Source: Crossiella sp. S99.2 (GTDB taxonomy: Bacteria > Actinomycetota > Actinomycetes > Mycobacteriales > Pseudonocardiaceae). From it: DNA of 64,000 bases. Positions 1 through 8,879 of the stretch are shown piece after piece. The stretch lies in the NCBI RefSeq assembly GCF_023094165.1, contig NZ_JALMDK010000004.1:434001-498000 (forward strand), read 5' to 3'. A model generated the notes under the pieces. It searched no databases, had not been told where the DNA came from, and was given only the letters and a program-made list of their open reading frames with translations. Every line of letters begins with the position of its first letter. Positions within the stretch are counted from its first letter, which is position 1. A program made the position numbers and the translations under genes.

Positions 1-522
1 GCGCAGCTCCAGCACAGTGTCCACAATGGACTGAAATGGCCGGTTGCCGGAGGGGGCGAGGAAATAGTGGTCCGGGCACAGCCGGCGGCTGGCCTCGTAG
101 GCGGCCCTGGTCTTGCCCGCGGTGGACTCGCCGATGATCAGCACGAATCCACCGCCGGCCACCGCGGCGTCGAGGCGGTCCTGGATGTCCCGTGGCACGT
201 AGCCGGGCACCCGGTCCGCGCCGAGTTCGGCCGCGCGGTGCACGCCCAGCGCGATCGGGTCGTCCATCTCGCGCACCCTGGGCAGCCGCCCGCCGTCGGC
301 GCCGAGCACGTCCCCGGCCAGCGCCGCCTGCTGCTCGTGACCCCGTTCCAGCAACATCCGGCCGCGCGCGGCGAGGATGCCGAAGACCGCGGTGACCAGT
401 CCGATCACCGCGGCGGCCACCTTGTCCGCGAGCAGCAGCCAGGCCGTGCCCGCCACCGCGGCGACCGCCAGCGCGGCCAGCACGATCAGCGCCCAGCCGC
501 GGTTCCGCCGCCACCACAACAT
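1..522 (-). CDS. Membrane-anchored P-loop NTPase-like protein, 3' end cut off by window
   Basis: The reading frame is open from an ATG at 522 to the window edge, giving the first 174 residues. Two hydrophobic stretches (about residues 9-32 and 34-50) are followed by a cytoplasmic part with a Walker A motif, GESTAGKT, at about residues 130-137. The protein is therefore a membrane-tethered nucleotide-binding protein. The motif style (IIGESTAGKTRAAYEA) is the one I associate with actinobacterial membrane-tethered STAND/TPR-type proteins, but the C-terminal part that would settle this is missing. It is transcribed divergently from the sigma factor gene that starts 68 bp away. Forward-strand frames over this stretch are arginine/proline-rich shadows. 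Confidence 0.75.
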   Translation of the reverse strand, partial: MLWWRRNRGWALIVLAALAVAAVAGTAWLLLADKVAAAVIGLVTAVFGILAARGRMLLERGHEQQAALAGDVLGADGGRLPRVREMDDPIALGVHRAAELGADRVPGYVPRDIQDRLDAAVAGGGFVLIIGESTAGKTRAAYEASRRLCPDHYFLAPSGNRPFQSIVDTVLELR

Positions 523-590
523 TCGCCCAACCTAGCGGGAACCTGGTTCGGTGTTCGCGGCTCATGCTGGGTGAAGGAGGGGTGAGAGGT

Positions 591-1082
591 GTGGGGATCG
601 ACTCGCAGTGGTTCGCCCAGCTCTACCAGGGCAACTACCGGTCGCTGGTGCTGGTGGCCTACGCCATGACCAATGACCTGGGGGATGCCGAGGACCTGGC
701 CCAGGAGGCGTTCGCGGTGGCCTACCGCAAGCGCGGCCAGGTCGCCGAGACAGAGAACCCGGTGGCCTGGCTGCGCACGGTGGTGGTCAACCTGGCCCGG
801 AAACGCTGGCGCCGGCGCAGTCTGCTGCACCGGCTGCTGATCCCGCGGGCGGAACCGAGTCCGCCCGCGGACATCGGCGCCGAGCACGCGGAACTGCACG
901 CCGCGATCGGCGCCCTGGAAGAACAGCGGCGGGCGGTGGTGGTGCTGCACTACCTGGCCGACCTGCCGGTCGAGGAGGTGGCCGCGGTGCTGCGGGTGCC
1001 GGTGGGCACGGTGAAGTCCCGGCTGTCCCGGGCCAGGGCCGCGCTCGCCCAGCGGCTGACGATGGAGGTGGGGCATGACTGA
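591..1082 (+). CDS. ECF RNA polymerase sigma factor (SigE-like family)
   Basis: This is an extracytoplasmic-function sigma factor of about 163 residues. The N-terminal part carries region 2 (YRSLVLVAYAMTNDLGDAEDLAQEAF, split here only as a description of positions 12-37) and WLRTVVVNLARKRWRRR. The C-terminal part carries region 4 with the helix-turn-helix LPVEEVAAVLRVPVGTVKSR. The GTG at 591 is preferred because AAGGAGG lies at 574-580; an in-frame ATG at 564 lies upstream of that site. The gene overlaps the next one by 8 bp, so the two are co-translated. It probably directs RNA polymerase to its own operon, and the following membrane protein is a plausible cognate anti-sigma factor. Confidence 0.9.
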   Translation: MGIDSQWFAQLYQGNYRSLVLVAYAMTNDLGDAEDLAQEAFAVAYRKRGQVAETENPVAWLRTVVVNLARKRWRRRSLLHRLLIPRAEPSPPADIGAEHAELHAAIGALEEQRRAVVVLHYLADLPVEEVAAVLRVPVGTVKSRLSRARAALAQRLTMEVGHD

Positions 1083-2301
1083 GCTGGATGACCGACTGGA
1101 CGAACGACTGGCGGGTCTGCGCGCGGAACTGCACGCCGCGGTGCGCGATCCGGGGCAGGGCCCGGTGCTCGAACGAGTGCGCCGACGGACCCAGCGGCGG
1201 CGCACGGTGTTCGGGGTGAGCACGGTGAGTGCGGGCGTGGCGGCCTTGCTGGGGCTGCTCTACGGCCTGCTCGGGGTAGGCCAGCTCGCCAAGCCGACCG
1301 AGCACGCCGGCGGCTCGGCCGACCCTTCGGTGACGATGCTGGACTTCGCCGACGCCCGGCACGGTTACGCGGTGCGGGTGCGGTGTCCCGGCGGCCGGGA
1401 GACCTGCGTCAACTCGCTGCTGTCCGCCGTCGACGGCAAGGACTGGACCGAGCGGGCGGTGCCGGCGGAGGTGGCCGGGTCCGGGCGGCTGCCCGCGGTC
1501 AAGGTGCTCGGCCCCGGCAACCTGGTGATCAACGGCAGCGGCGGCTACTGGCACAGCACCGACGGCGGGGTCACCTGGTTGCGGCGGGAGATCAACGGGC
1601 CGGACGCCGCGGAGATCCCGCAGGGCGGGTTCCTGGAGAACTGCGCGGGTGAGCTGGCGGCGTCGTGTGTCAAGGAGGTTGTGACGGTTCACGACCCGGC
1701 CACCGGTCAGCGGCGCACCTTGGCAGTCCAGCCGGAGCTGACCATCAGCGCGGTGTTCCCGGCCCCGGCCGCGGACGGCGCCTGGTGGGTCGCCGGGAAG
1801 ATCCCCGGCACGGACCGGCCCGCGCTGGCCAGCAGCCGGGACAGCGGGCGGAGCTGGCAGGTGCGGGAACTGCCCGCGGTGGCCACCGGCCGCCACCTCG
1901 GCACCCCGGTCGCCGCCCCCGGCGGTGGCTACTACCTGCCGGTGACGACCGGCGAGGAGAACCTGATCGCGATCCTGGGCAGTAACGACGGCGGGCAGAC
2001 CTGGACCGAGACCTGGACGCCCCGCGAGCTGACCACCGCCGCCCAGCTCGCCGGGCCGCGCAGCCTGCGCGGCGACCTGGTGCCCAGTGCGGACGGCCAG
2101 CTGCGGCTGATCGACAAGGACGGCGTGACCTGGCGCAGCGACGACGGTGGACAGACCTTCGCCAAGGCCGAGCAGCAGATCCCGGGCACCGAGGTGTCCT
2201 GGAGCCGCAACGGTTTCCTCGCCTACTCCTGGACCCAGAACCACGCGGGCCGGATCTACCACCAGTCCGGCGACGGCCGCACCTGGCGGCCGGTGCCGTG
2301 A
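1075..2301 (+). CDS. Anti-sigma-like single-pass membrane protein with extracytoplasmic BNR repeats
   Basis: A 408-residue protein in three parts: a charged cytoplasmic head of about 45 residues rich in Arg and Glu, one transmembrane helix (about 46-68), and a long outside domain with Asp-box/BNR repeats (for example STDGGVTW, SRDSGRSW, SNDGGQTW and SDDGGQTF). BNR repeats form beta-propeller blades in sialidase-like folds, but no catalytic sialidase signature is visible. The 8-bp overlap with the ECF sigma gene and the cytoplasmic head make an anti-sigma role likely by context. No zinc-type anti-sigma HxxxCxxC motif is present. It heads a family of six related proteins encoded in tandem. Confidence 0.75.
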   Translation: MTELDDRLDERLAGLRAELHAAVRDPGQGPVLERVRRRTQRRRTVFGVSTVSAGVAALLGLLYGLLGVGQLAKPTEHAGGSADPSVTMLDFADARHGYAVRVRCPGGRETCVNSLLSAVDGKDWTERAVPAEVAGSGRLPAVKVLGPGNLVINGSGGYWHSTDGGVTWLRREINGPDAAEIPQGGFLENCAGELAASCVKEVVTVHDPATGQRRTLAVQPELTISAVFPAPAADGAWWVAGKIPGTDRPALASSRDSGRSWQVRELPAVATGRHLGTPVAAPGGGYYLPVTTGEENLIAILGSNDGGQTWTETWTPRELTTAAQLAGPRSLRGDLVPSADGQLRLIDKDGVTWRSDDGGQTFAKAEQQIPGTEVSWSRNGFLAYSWTQNHAGRIYHQSGDGRTWRPVP

Positions 2302-3362
2302 TGATCACCTCTCGCCTGCGGCTGCCGCTGATCGTGGCCGCGTTGATCGTCCTGGTGACCTCGGCCGTGCTGGTGCTGCGCCAGGACACCGAACCCGCGC
2401 CCACGCCGGCACCGCCGACCGATCTCCGGCTGCTGGACATCGACTTCGCCACCGAGCGGCACTGGTTCGCGCTGCGGGCCCGCTGCGCCCAGCCAGGGGA
2501 CTGCTCACATCAACTCCTGGACGTGGACAACGGCGTGGTCCAGGTCCGCGAACTGCCAGAACCCTTGCGCGGTCCCCGATCCGGCCAGCCGCTGCGGTTG
2601 CACGTGCTGGGCGGCAAGCTGGCCGTGGTCGCGGCGGAGCGGACCTGGCACTCCGAGGACCGGGGCGGGACCTGGCGGGAGGGGCTGATCGCGGTCGACT
2701 GGCCGGTGGACGGTCTGCTGCCCGACATGCTGCTCCAGCGGTCCTGCCACGGCGAGAACCCGTGCGTGCCAGGGGTCGACGTGGTGCTGTCCCACACCGG
2801 GCAGCAGGTTCCGCTGACGCCTGAGTTCCGGCCGCCGCTGACCGAGCCGTTCCCGTTCCCGCGTCAGCTCGCCGGACGCTGGTGGGTGGTGGGCAAACGG
2901 GACGGGCGGGCGGCCGTGTCCAGCAGCGCCGATGGCGGTCGCAGCTGGCAGACCCAGGACCTGCCGTCCACCCCGCCGGGTTCCTTCCGCTGGGCCGAGG
3001 TGGTCGTGGCGGGCGCGGCCGCCTACGTGCTGATCAGCACCGACCATCAGCCGTCGGCGAGCACGCTCTACCGCGGTGGCGGCGGGAAGTGGGAACAGGT
3101 GTGGCAGTCCCGGCCGGGTGCGGCACTGTCGGAGATCACCGGGCTGGCCGCCGCGCCGGACGGCACGCTGCTGGCCCTGCAGGCGGGCGGCAGCTGGTTC
3201 AGCGCGGACGGCGGACACACCTTCCACGCCGGGCAGATCGCCGAACAACTGGTGCCCGGCAACACCCTGCGTTCGGTCCGCGGCGGGCTGCTCAGCACCT
3301 CAGAGAGCGGGGCCAGCCACTCGGTGGACGGCAGGCGGTGGACGCCGTTGCCCGTCGGCTAG
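2301..3362 (+). CDS. Membrane-anchored BNR/Asp-box repeat protein, tandem paralogue 2
   Basis: About 353 residues with an N-terminal signal-anchor (LRLPLIVAALIVLVTSAVLV) and an exported domain. Family marks shared with its neighbours are DFATERHWF near residue 50, Asp-boxes (SEDRGGTW, SADGGRSW, SADGGHTF) and a C-terminal SVDGRRWTPLP. The ATG at 2301 overlaps the previous stop by one base; a GTG three bases earlier (2298) is the alternative. Unlike the first member it lacks the cytoplasmic head. Its function is unknown; a surface beta-propeller is the structural expectation. Confidence 0.75.
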   Translation: MITSRLRLPLIVAALIVLVTSAVLVLRQDTEPAPTPAPPTDLRLLDIDFATERHWFALRARCAQPGDCSHQLLDVDNGVVQVRELPEPLRGPRSGQPLRLHVLGGKLAVVAAERTWHSEDRGGTWREGLIAVDWPVDGLLPDMLLQRSCHGENPCVPGVDVVLSHTGQQVPLTPEFRPPLTEPFPFPRQLAGRWWVVGKRDGRAAVSSSADGGRSWQTQDLPSTPPGSFRWAEVVVAGAAAYVLISTDHQPSASTLYRGGGGKWEQVWQSRPGAALSEITGLAAAPDGTLLALQAGGSWFSADGGHTFHAGQIAEQLVPGNTLRSVRGGLLSTSESGASHSVDGRRWTPLPVG

Positions 3363-3407
3363 CGGTAATCTGCCCGGAAGGGGAGCGGGACAAGGGGGTG
3401 GTCACCG

Positions 3408-4517
3408 GTGACCGAGCTGCCTGCCCGGTGGCGGATGCCGTTGGCCGGGGCGACGGTCTGCGCGGTGCTCGCGGCGATCGTGATCGTGTTGCGGGAGGAC
3501 TCGGTGCCGCCGCCTGCCGCGCCGGCCGGCACGGTCACCGATCAGCCGATGGTGCTGGTGCTGCGCGCGGTGGACTTCGTGGACGAACGGCACTGGTTCG
3601 GCGTGCAGGGACTGTGCCAGGAGACCGATGCCCGGCGGTGCTCGCACACGTTGCTGGAGTCCGAGCAGGGCCGGCTGCGGTTCCGCGAGCTGCCCGCCGA
3701 ACTGCGTGGCCAGCGCGGTGGCACGGCGGTCGGGGTGACCGTGCTCGGGCCGGAGCGGCTGCTGGTGCAGAGCGATCCCGGGCGGCGCTGGTACTCCGCT
3801 GATCGCGGGCAGCACTGGGCCGAGGTCGGCCCGGACGCGCCGCCGGTGGGCGAGATCCCGGCGAACGGGTTCCTGGAACGCTATTGCGAGCCGGCGCCCG
3901 GCTGCACGCCGAAGATCATGGTGACGTTGCCGGACTCCGGTCGCCGGGCCGAGCTGCGCGGGGTGCCGCCGCTAACCGAGGTCGTGCCGCACACCCGGTT
4001 CGCCGATGCGGACGGCCGGTGGCGGCTGGTCGGCAGGCGCGCGGACAAGCCGGTGCTGGCAGGCAGCGCGGACCGCGGGCGCAGCTGGCAGGTCAGCGAA
4101 CTGCCGCCGGGGCCGCCGGGACAGTTGCTCGACGCCGAGGTGGCGCTGTCCGGTCGCAGCACCTACCTGCGGCTGACCAGCCGGACCCCGGAGCGGGAGG
4201 CCAAACCCGCGACGGCCTTGTACCGCGAGGACGGCGCCCGCTGGCAGCTGGTCTGGCGGTCCGATCCGGCCGGGCCGGAACCGCGGTCGCTGACCGGGGT
4301 GCTGCCCCGGCCGGGCGGACAGCTGGCCGCCACCGACGAGCAGGGCGACGGCTGGGTGAGTGCCGACGGTGGCCGCACCTTCCAGCCCGCCCGGCCCGAG
4401 GACCAGATCCCGCGTGGCTGGCCGCGACGGGCCCGCACCGGCTACCTGGCCGAGGCGGGCAACACGCTGAGCCACTCCCCCGACGGCGTGCGCTGGACGC
4501 CGCTGCCGAACGGATGA
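3408..4517 (+). CDS. Membrane-anchored BNR/Asp-box repeat protein, tandem paralogue 3
   Basis: A 369-residue relative of its neighbours: short N-terminus, one hydrophobic segment (about residues 9-28), then an exported domain. DFVDERHWFGVQ, SADRGQHW, SADRGRSWQVSELP and the C-terminal HSPDGVRWTPLPNG show the common family layout. It starts at GTG 3408 after an AAGGGGGTG ribosome-binding site at 3392-3400. Cysteine pairs (GLCQETDARRC and EPAPGC) recur at the same places in the paralogues, which suggests conserved disulphides outside the cell. It is part of the sigma-factor operon. Confidence 0.75.
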   Translation: MTELPARWRMPLAGATVCAVLAAIVIVLREDSVPPPAAPAGTVTDQPMVLVLRAVDFVDERHWFGVQGLCQETDARRCSHTLLESEQGRLRFRELPAELRGQRGGTAVGVTVLGPERLLVQSDPGRRWYSADRGQHWAEVGPDAPPVGEIPANGFLERYCEPAPGCTPKIMVTLPDSGRRAELRGVPPLTEVVPHTRFADADGRWRLVGRRADKPVLAGSADRGRSWQVSELPPGPPGQLLDAEVALSGRSTYLRLTSRTPEREAKPATALYREDGARWQLVWRSDPAGPEPRSLTGVLPRPGGQLAATDEQGDGWVSADGGRTFQPARPEDQIPRGWPRRARTGYLAEAGNTLSHSPDGVRWTPLPNG

Positions 4518-4521
4518 GCCG

Positions 4522-5607
4522 ATGACCCGCAAGAGGATCCTGCTCGCGCTGCTCGCGGTGGCGCTGGTCGCCGCGGTGCTCGTGGTGCTGCGGGAACAGG
4601 CCGGACCACCGCCCGAGGCGGGTCCGACCATGATCCCTGTGCCGTCGCGGGAGACCGCGCTGGTGGCCGCGGACTTCGCCGACGAGCGGCACTGGTTCGG
4701 GCTGCGGGCCCAGTGCTGGAAAGCGCAGCCGTACCGGTGCGCGCGCACGCTGGTGGCCACCGCGGACGGGGTGCCGCGGCTGCGGGAGCTGCCCGAGGAA
4801 CTGCGCGGCTACCAGGAGGGGCAGGGGATCAGCCTGCTCGCACTGGGGCCGAGCCAGGTCCTGGCGTACAACCGGTACTTCCGGAGCTGGTACTCCGCGG
4901 ACGCCGGGCAGAGCTGGACCGAGGTGCGCGAGCGGGCCGAGCCGGTGGACCGGATCCCGGCGGGCGCGGTGCTGGAGCGGGACTGCACGCTCGCGGGCTG
5001 CGAGCACCGGGTCATGGTGGTGCTGCCGGACTCCGGGCGCCGGGCCGAACTGCGCGGACTGCCACCGCTGACCGAAGTGCACCCCGTGTCGTTGCCGGAC
5101 CGGCAGGGCCGGTGGCGGGTGGTCGGCCTGCTCGACGGGAAGCAGGTGGTCCTCACCAGCGCGGATCACGGGCGCACCTGGCAGGTGCGGGAGCTGCCGC
5201 CAGGGGTGCCCGCGATCAGCCGGGCGCAGGCGGTCCCGGCCGAGAACGGCATGTACCTCAAGGTCGACAGCAGTACGGCGTCACCCGCGGGCGATATCGC
5301 GTCGGCCCTGTACCGCGCCCAGGGCGAGGGCTGGGAGCTGGTCTGGCGGAACCTCTCCGTCGATCAGCCGCTGCGTTCCCTGCACGCCGTGGTGCCTGGT
5401 CCCGGTGACCGGCTCACCGCGCTCGACCAGCAACGCCTCACCCGGGTGAGCGAGGACGGCGGCCGCACGTTCCGGCGCGCGCGGCCCGAGGAGGAGCTGC
5501 CCGGCGTTTTTGTCGAGCGCACCAGGATCGGCCACCTGCTCGGCTTGGTCACCGAGGTCCGCCACTCCGTCGACGGCGTGCGCTGGACGCCGTTGCCGAC
5601 GGGCTGA
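4522..5607 (+). CDS. Membrane-anchored BNR/Asp-box repeat protein, tandem paralogue 4
   Basis: 361 residues, separated from the previous stop by only 4 bp. The N-terminal anchor (residues 4-25) is followed by REQAGPPP, a proline-rich linker that is almost identical in paralogues 5 and 6. The exported domain has DFADERHWFGLRAQC, SADAGQSW, SADHGRTWQVRELPPG, SEDGGRTF and the terminal HSVDGVRWTPLPTG. Similarity to paralogue 5 is high along the whole length, which points to recent duplication. Function unknown. Confidence 0.75.
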   Translation: MTRKRILLALLAVALVAAVLVVLREQAGPPPEAGPTMIPVPSRETALVAADFADERHWFGLRAQCWKAQPYRCARTLVATADGVPRLRELPEELRGYQEGQGISLLALGPSQVLAYNRYFRSWYSADAGQSWTEVRERAEPVDRIPAGAVLERDCTLAGCEHRVMVVLPDSGRRAELRGLPPLTEVHPVSLPDRQGRWRVVGLLDGKQVVLTSADHGRTWQVRELPPGVPAISRAQAVPAENGMYLKVDSSTASPAGDIASALYRAQGEGWELVWRNLSVDQPLRSLHAVVPGPGDRLTALDQQRLTRVSEDGGRTFRRARPEEELPGVFVERTRIGHLLGLVTEVRHSVDGVRWTPLPTG

Positions 5608-5612
5608 ACCCC

Positions 5613-6671
5613 ATGCGCCGCAACCGGATCCTGCTCGCCGCCCTGGCCCTCGCACTGGCCGCCACGGCCGTAGTGGTGCTGCGGGAGCAGGCCGGACCGC
5701 CGCCCGCGCCGGACACCGCCGCCGAGCCGCCCCCGCGGACCGCGCTGCGTGGCGTGGACTTCGCCGACGAGCGGCACTGGTTCGGGGTGCGCGCCCAGTG
5801 CCGCGACGACGGGCAGGACTGGTGCGCGCACGAGTTGCTGGCCGGCCAGGACGGTCAGGTGCAGCTACGGGAGCTGCCGCTGGAACTGCGCGGCGACCAG
5901 CAGCACCTGGCGATCGACCTGGTGGCGCTGGGGCCGTCCCGGCTGGTGGTGCGGGACGGGCAGCGCCGCTGGTTCACCGCCGACGCCGGGCAGAGCTGGA
6001 GCAGGGTCGAGGAGGACGCCGCGCCGGTGGACCGGATCCCGGCGGGCGCGGTGCTCGAACCGGACTGCACGCCCACGGGCTGCACCTCGCGGGTGCTGGT
6101 CGTGCTGCCGGAATCCGGGCGCCGGGCCGAACTGCGCGGGCTGCCGCCGCTGGACGAGCTGCGCCCGGTGCCCTACCCGGACACCGCGGGCCGCTGGCGG
6201 GTGGTCGGGACGCACCGCGATCGGCTGACCGTGGCCAGCACCGTGGACGAGGGGCGCAGCTGGCAGGTTCGGGAGCTGCCGGCCGGCCCGGTGGCCAGGC
6301 CGAAAAGCGTGCGACTGGTCTTCGCGGGGCAGACCGGGTACCTGCTGGTCAACGGCGAGGCGCAGCCGCAGGGCCTGTACCGCGGCGACGGCGAGCGATG
6401 GGACCTGGTCTGGCAGGCCGCCGGGACCAGTGCCCCGCACGTCCTGCTCGCGCTCATCCCCCGGCCGGACGGCCGGCTGACCGCGCTCGACCAGGCGGGT
6501 CAGACCTGGGTGAGCGAGGACGGCGGCCGGTCCTTCCGCCCCGCGCGGCCCGAGGAGGCGCTCAACGGCTGGCGGGCCTACCCCACCCGGTCCGGGCACC
6601 TGCTCGCCGCCGAAACCGATATCAGCCACTCCCCCGACGGCGTAACCTGGACTCCCCTGCCGAAGGGCTGA
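5613..6671 (+). CDS. Membrane-anchored BNR/Asp-box repeat protein, tandem paralogue 5
   Basis: 352 residues. The start MRRNRILLAALALAL is shared almost letter for letter with paralogue 6, and the DNA around the two starts is nearly identical. The exported domain has DFADERHWFGVRAQC, TADAGQSW, GRSWQVRELPAGP, SEDGGRSF and HSPDGVTWTPLPKG. The gap to the previous gene is 5 bp. Alternative long frames through this region run into the next gene and are artefacts of high GC. Confidence 0.75.
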   Translation: MRRNRILLAALALALAATAVVVLREQAGPPPAPDTAAEPPPRTALRGVDFADERHWFGVRAQCRDDGQDWCAHELLAGQDGQVQLRELPLELRGDQQHLAIDLVALGPSRLVVRDGQRRWFTADAGQSWSRVEEDAAPVDRIPAGAVLEPDCTPTGCTSRVLVVLPESGRRAELRGLPPLDELRPVPYPDTAGRWRVVGTHRDRLTVASTVDEGRSWQVRELPAGPVARPKSVRLVFAGQTGYLLVNGEAQPQGLYRGDGERWDLVWQAAGTSAPHVLLALIPRPDGRLTALDQAGQTWVSEDGGRSFRPARPEEALNGWRAYPTRSGHLLAAETDISHSPDGVTWTPLPKG

Positions 6672-6676
6672 ACCGC

Positions 6677-7771
6677 ATGCGCCGCAACCGGATCCTGCTC
6701 GCCGCCCTGGCCCTCGCGGTGGCGGTCACGGCCGTGGTGGCGCTGCGCGAACAGGCCGGGCCGCCGCCGGAACCCACCGCCGCGCCCGAGTCCAGCGCCG
6801 AGCTGGAACCGGATCGGCCACCGACCGGGATCGTGGCCCTGGACTTCGCCGACAACCGGCACGGTTACGCGGTCCGCCGGGTCTGCCGGGACGGCCCGGC
6901 CGATGTCTGCCAGGCGCATCTGCTGGCCACCACCGACGGGTTCCAGTCCGCCGAGCACCGCGACCTGCCGCCAGGGGTCGGCGGCTACCTGGGCGGGCTC
7001 GCCGGGTTCGTGGTGCTGGGGCCACAACGGCTGCGGGTCGGCGCGGGCCTGGAGCAGCACTACAGCGGGGACGGCGGGCGGAGCTGGACCCTGGTCGCGG
7101 GCGAGGCGCCGCCGGTGGACGGGATCCCGACGGGCGCGCGGCTGGAACGGCAGTGCCCGGCGACCGGATGCGTGCTGCGGGTGGTGCTGCCCGGGTCCGG
7201 CCAGTCGGCGGCGTTGCGGAACCCGCCCGCGCTGACCGATCCACGGCCGCTGCCGGTGCCCGCGCGGGACGGGCGCTGGTGGGTGGTCGGCCGGGCCGCC
7301 GACGGACGCGCGCCGGCGGTGGCGAGCAGTGCGGACGGGCGGGACTGGCCGGTGCGGGAACTGCCCGCGGCGCCCTATGCCGGCTGGTGGCAGGCCGGCG
7401 TGGCGGTGGCGGGCAGCGCGGTGTACGTCGGGGTGACCGGGCCGGGAGCGGAGGCGGCGGGGTCGCTGCTGACGCTGTACCGCAGCGGGGACGGCGGGAC
7501 GAGCTGGACCAGGGTGCAGGCCGGGGTGGCCAGCCCCTCGCTGACCGCGGCCCTGGTGCTCGGCGCGGACGGCGAACCGCGGCTGCTGGACCGGTCCGGG
7601 CAGACCGTGGCCGGGACCGGTGGCGGCCGCGAATTCCGGGCGGTGGCGGCGGATCAGCGGCTGCCCAAGGGCACGGTGACCTGGACCCGCGGCGGCTACC
7701 TGGCCGAAACCGCCTACGAGCACCTGGTTTCCGCCGACGGCAGCACCTGGACCAAGCTGTGGGTCGCCTGA
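6677..7771 (+). CDS. Membrane-anchored BNR/Asp-box repeat protein, tandem paralogue 6
   Basis: 364 residues starting at ATG 6677, 5 bp after paralogue 5; a longer in-frame extension back to 5510 is rejected because it covers the neighbour. It has the same N-terminal anchor and REQAGPPP linker as paralogue 5. The exported domain is more diverged and resembles the anti-sigma-like member (DFADNRHGYAVR compared with DFADARHGYAVR), so the array ends as it began. Asp-boxes include SGDGGRSW and SGDGGTSW. It is convergent with the oxidoreductase gene, with 7 bp between the stops. Confidence 0.75.
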   Translation: MRRNRILLAALALAVAVTAVVALREQAGPPPEPTAAPESSAELEPDRPPTGIVALDFADNRHGYAVRRVCRDGPADVCQAHLLATTDGFQSAEHRDLPPGVGGYLGGLAGFVVLGPQRLRVGAGLEQHYSGDGGRSWTLVAGEAPPVDGIPTGARLERQCPATGCVLRVVLPGSGQSAALRNPPALTDPRPLPVPARDGRWWVVGRAADGRAPAVASSADGRDWPVRELPAAPYAGWWQAGVAVAGSAVYVGVTGPGAEAAGSLLTLYRSGDGGTSWTRVQAGVASPSLTAALVLGADGEPRLLDRSGQTVAGTGGGREFRAVAADQRLPKGTVTWTRGGYLAETAYEHLVSADGSTWTKLWVA

Positions 7772-7778
7772 ACCTGGC

Positions 7779-8879
7779 TCACCACGGCGCGCCCAGTTCG
7801 GTGAAGGTGGCCAGCCGCTCAGCCGCCGCGGCCACCAGCGCGTCCACCCCGGACACGATCACCCGACGCTGCTCACCACTGTCCACTTCGGACAGATGAT
7901 GGTCCGGGATCCGCACCGGGTCAGGGGCGGCGCCGATGGCGGCCACCACCTCGGTGAAGGTGCGGCACTCGGCCAGGGGTGAGCGCAGCGGCGTGCCGTT
8001 CGCGCGGAACTCCAGGAGGTTCGCCAGCAGATCCGTCCGGGGTGGGGTGGCGACCGGGTCGCCGTCGACGGTGAGCAGGTCCTGCCCGTAGACCAGTTCC
8101 GCCCGGTGCGTGCTGCCGTGCGCGATCAGCCGGGGCGGGACGGAGTGTTCGGCGGCCAGGGTGACCGCGACGGTGACCGTGGGGCGCCCGGCGAAACGCA
8201 GTCGCACGCAGCCGGTGTCGTCGGCCTCGACGTCCCTGGCGCGGAACAACTCCAGATCCAGGCTGACCGGGATGGCCTGCTGAGCGCCTGCGGCGACCAG
8301 GGCGGCGTGCACGGCGTGTGCGAAGGGGTTGCTCAGCGCGCCGTCCAGGACCGGTTCGCCGTGCAACCTTCGGCGACCTGCCCAGGGGGCGCGCCGGTAG
8401 TAGGCGTCGGTCCGGGTCCAGGCGCCCTGGCCGCCGATACCGCGGACCTCGCCCAGACTGCCCCCGGACACCAGCTCGGCCAGCCGGTGCAGGGCCGGTG
8501 ACCCCATGGTCTGGAAGCCCACCTGGCAGCGCCGCCCGGTCTCCCGCTCCAGCGCGAGCAGTTCGTCCATTGTGGACAGATCGAGCACCGGGGGTTTCTC
8601 CAGCAGCACATCGCTGCCCGCGCGCAGGGCGGCCACGGTCAGCGCGCGGTGGGTGTGCGGCGGGGTGGCGATGACGGTGACCGCGGGCGCTTCGGCGGCG
8701 AGCAGCGCGGTCAGGTTCGGGTGGTGCCGCACTCCGGGCGGCAGCGGGCCGGGATCGCGCGGATCGCACACGGCGACCAGGTCGATCCGGCCCTGCTCAT
8801 GCAACTGTTGTGCGTGCCGCAGATGGTGCCGGCCGTGGCCGTGCACCCCGGCCAGTGCCAGCCGGGGCGCAACGCTCAC
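7779..8879 (-). CDS. Gfo/Idh/MocA family oxidoreductase
   Basis: About 366 residues beginning at GTG 8879, which overlaps the DUF624 stop by 4 bp. The N-terminal nucleotide-binding fold contains [13 protein letters not shown], a variant of the usual GxGxx[21 protein letters not shown] and DVLLEKPPV follow; EKP is the family signature carrying the conserved lysine. The C-terminal part is the Gfo/Idh/MocA substrate domain. It is expected to act as an NAD(P)-dependent sugar or inositol dehydrogenase in the cytoplasm, probably processing the sugar imported by the two permeases encoded upstream in the same operon. Confidence 0.88.
   Translation of the reverse strand: MSVAPRLALAGVHGHGRHHLRHAQQLHEQGRIDLVAVCDPRDPGPLPPGVRHHPNLTALLAAEAPAVTVIATPPHTHRALTVAALRAGSDVLLEKPPVLDLSTMDELLALERETGRRCQVGFQTMGSPALHRLAELVSGGSLGEVRGIGGQGAWTRTDAYYRRAPWAGRRRLHGEPVLDGALSNPFAHAVHAALVAAGAQQAIPVSLDLELFRARDVEADDTGCVRLRFAGRPTVTVAVTLAAEHSVPPRLIAHGSTHRAELVYGQDLLTVDGDPVATPPRTDLLANLLEFRANGTPLRSPLAECRTFTEVVAAIGAAPDPVRIPDHHLSEVDSGEQRRVIVSGVDALVAAAAERLATFTELGAPW

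Noticed and set aside
787..2262. Reverse open frame of 491 codons across the sigma and BNR genes
   Set aside because: High-GC shadow with Pro/Arg/Gly composition; the forward strand carries recognisable sigma factor and Asp-box motifs.
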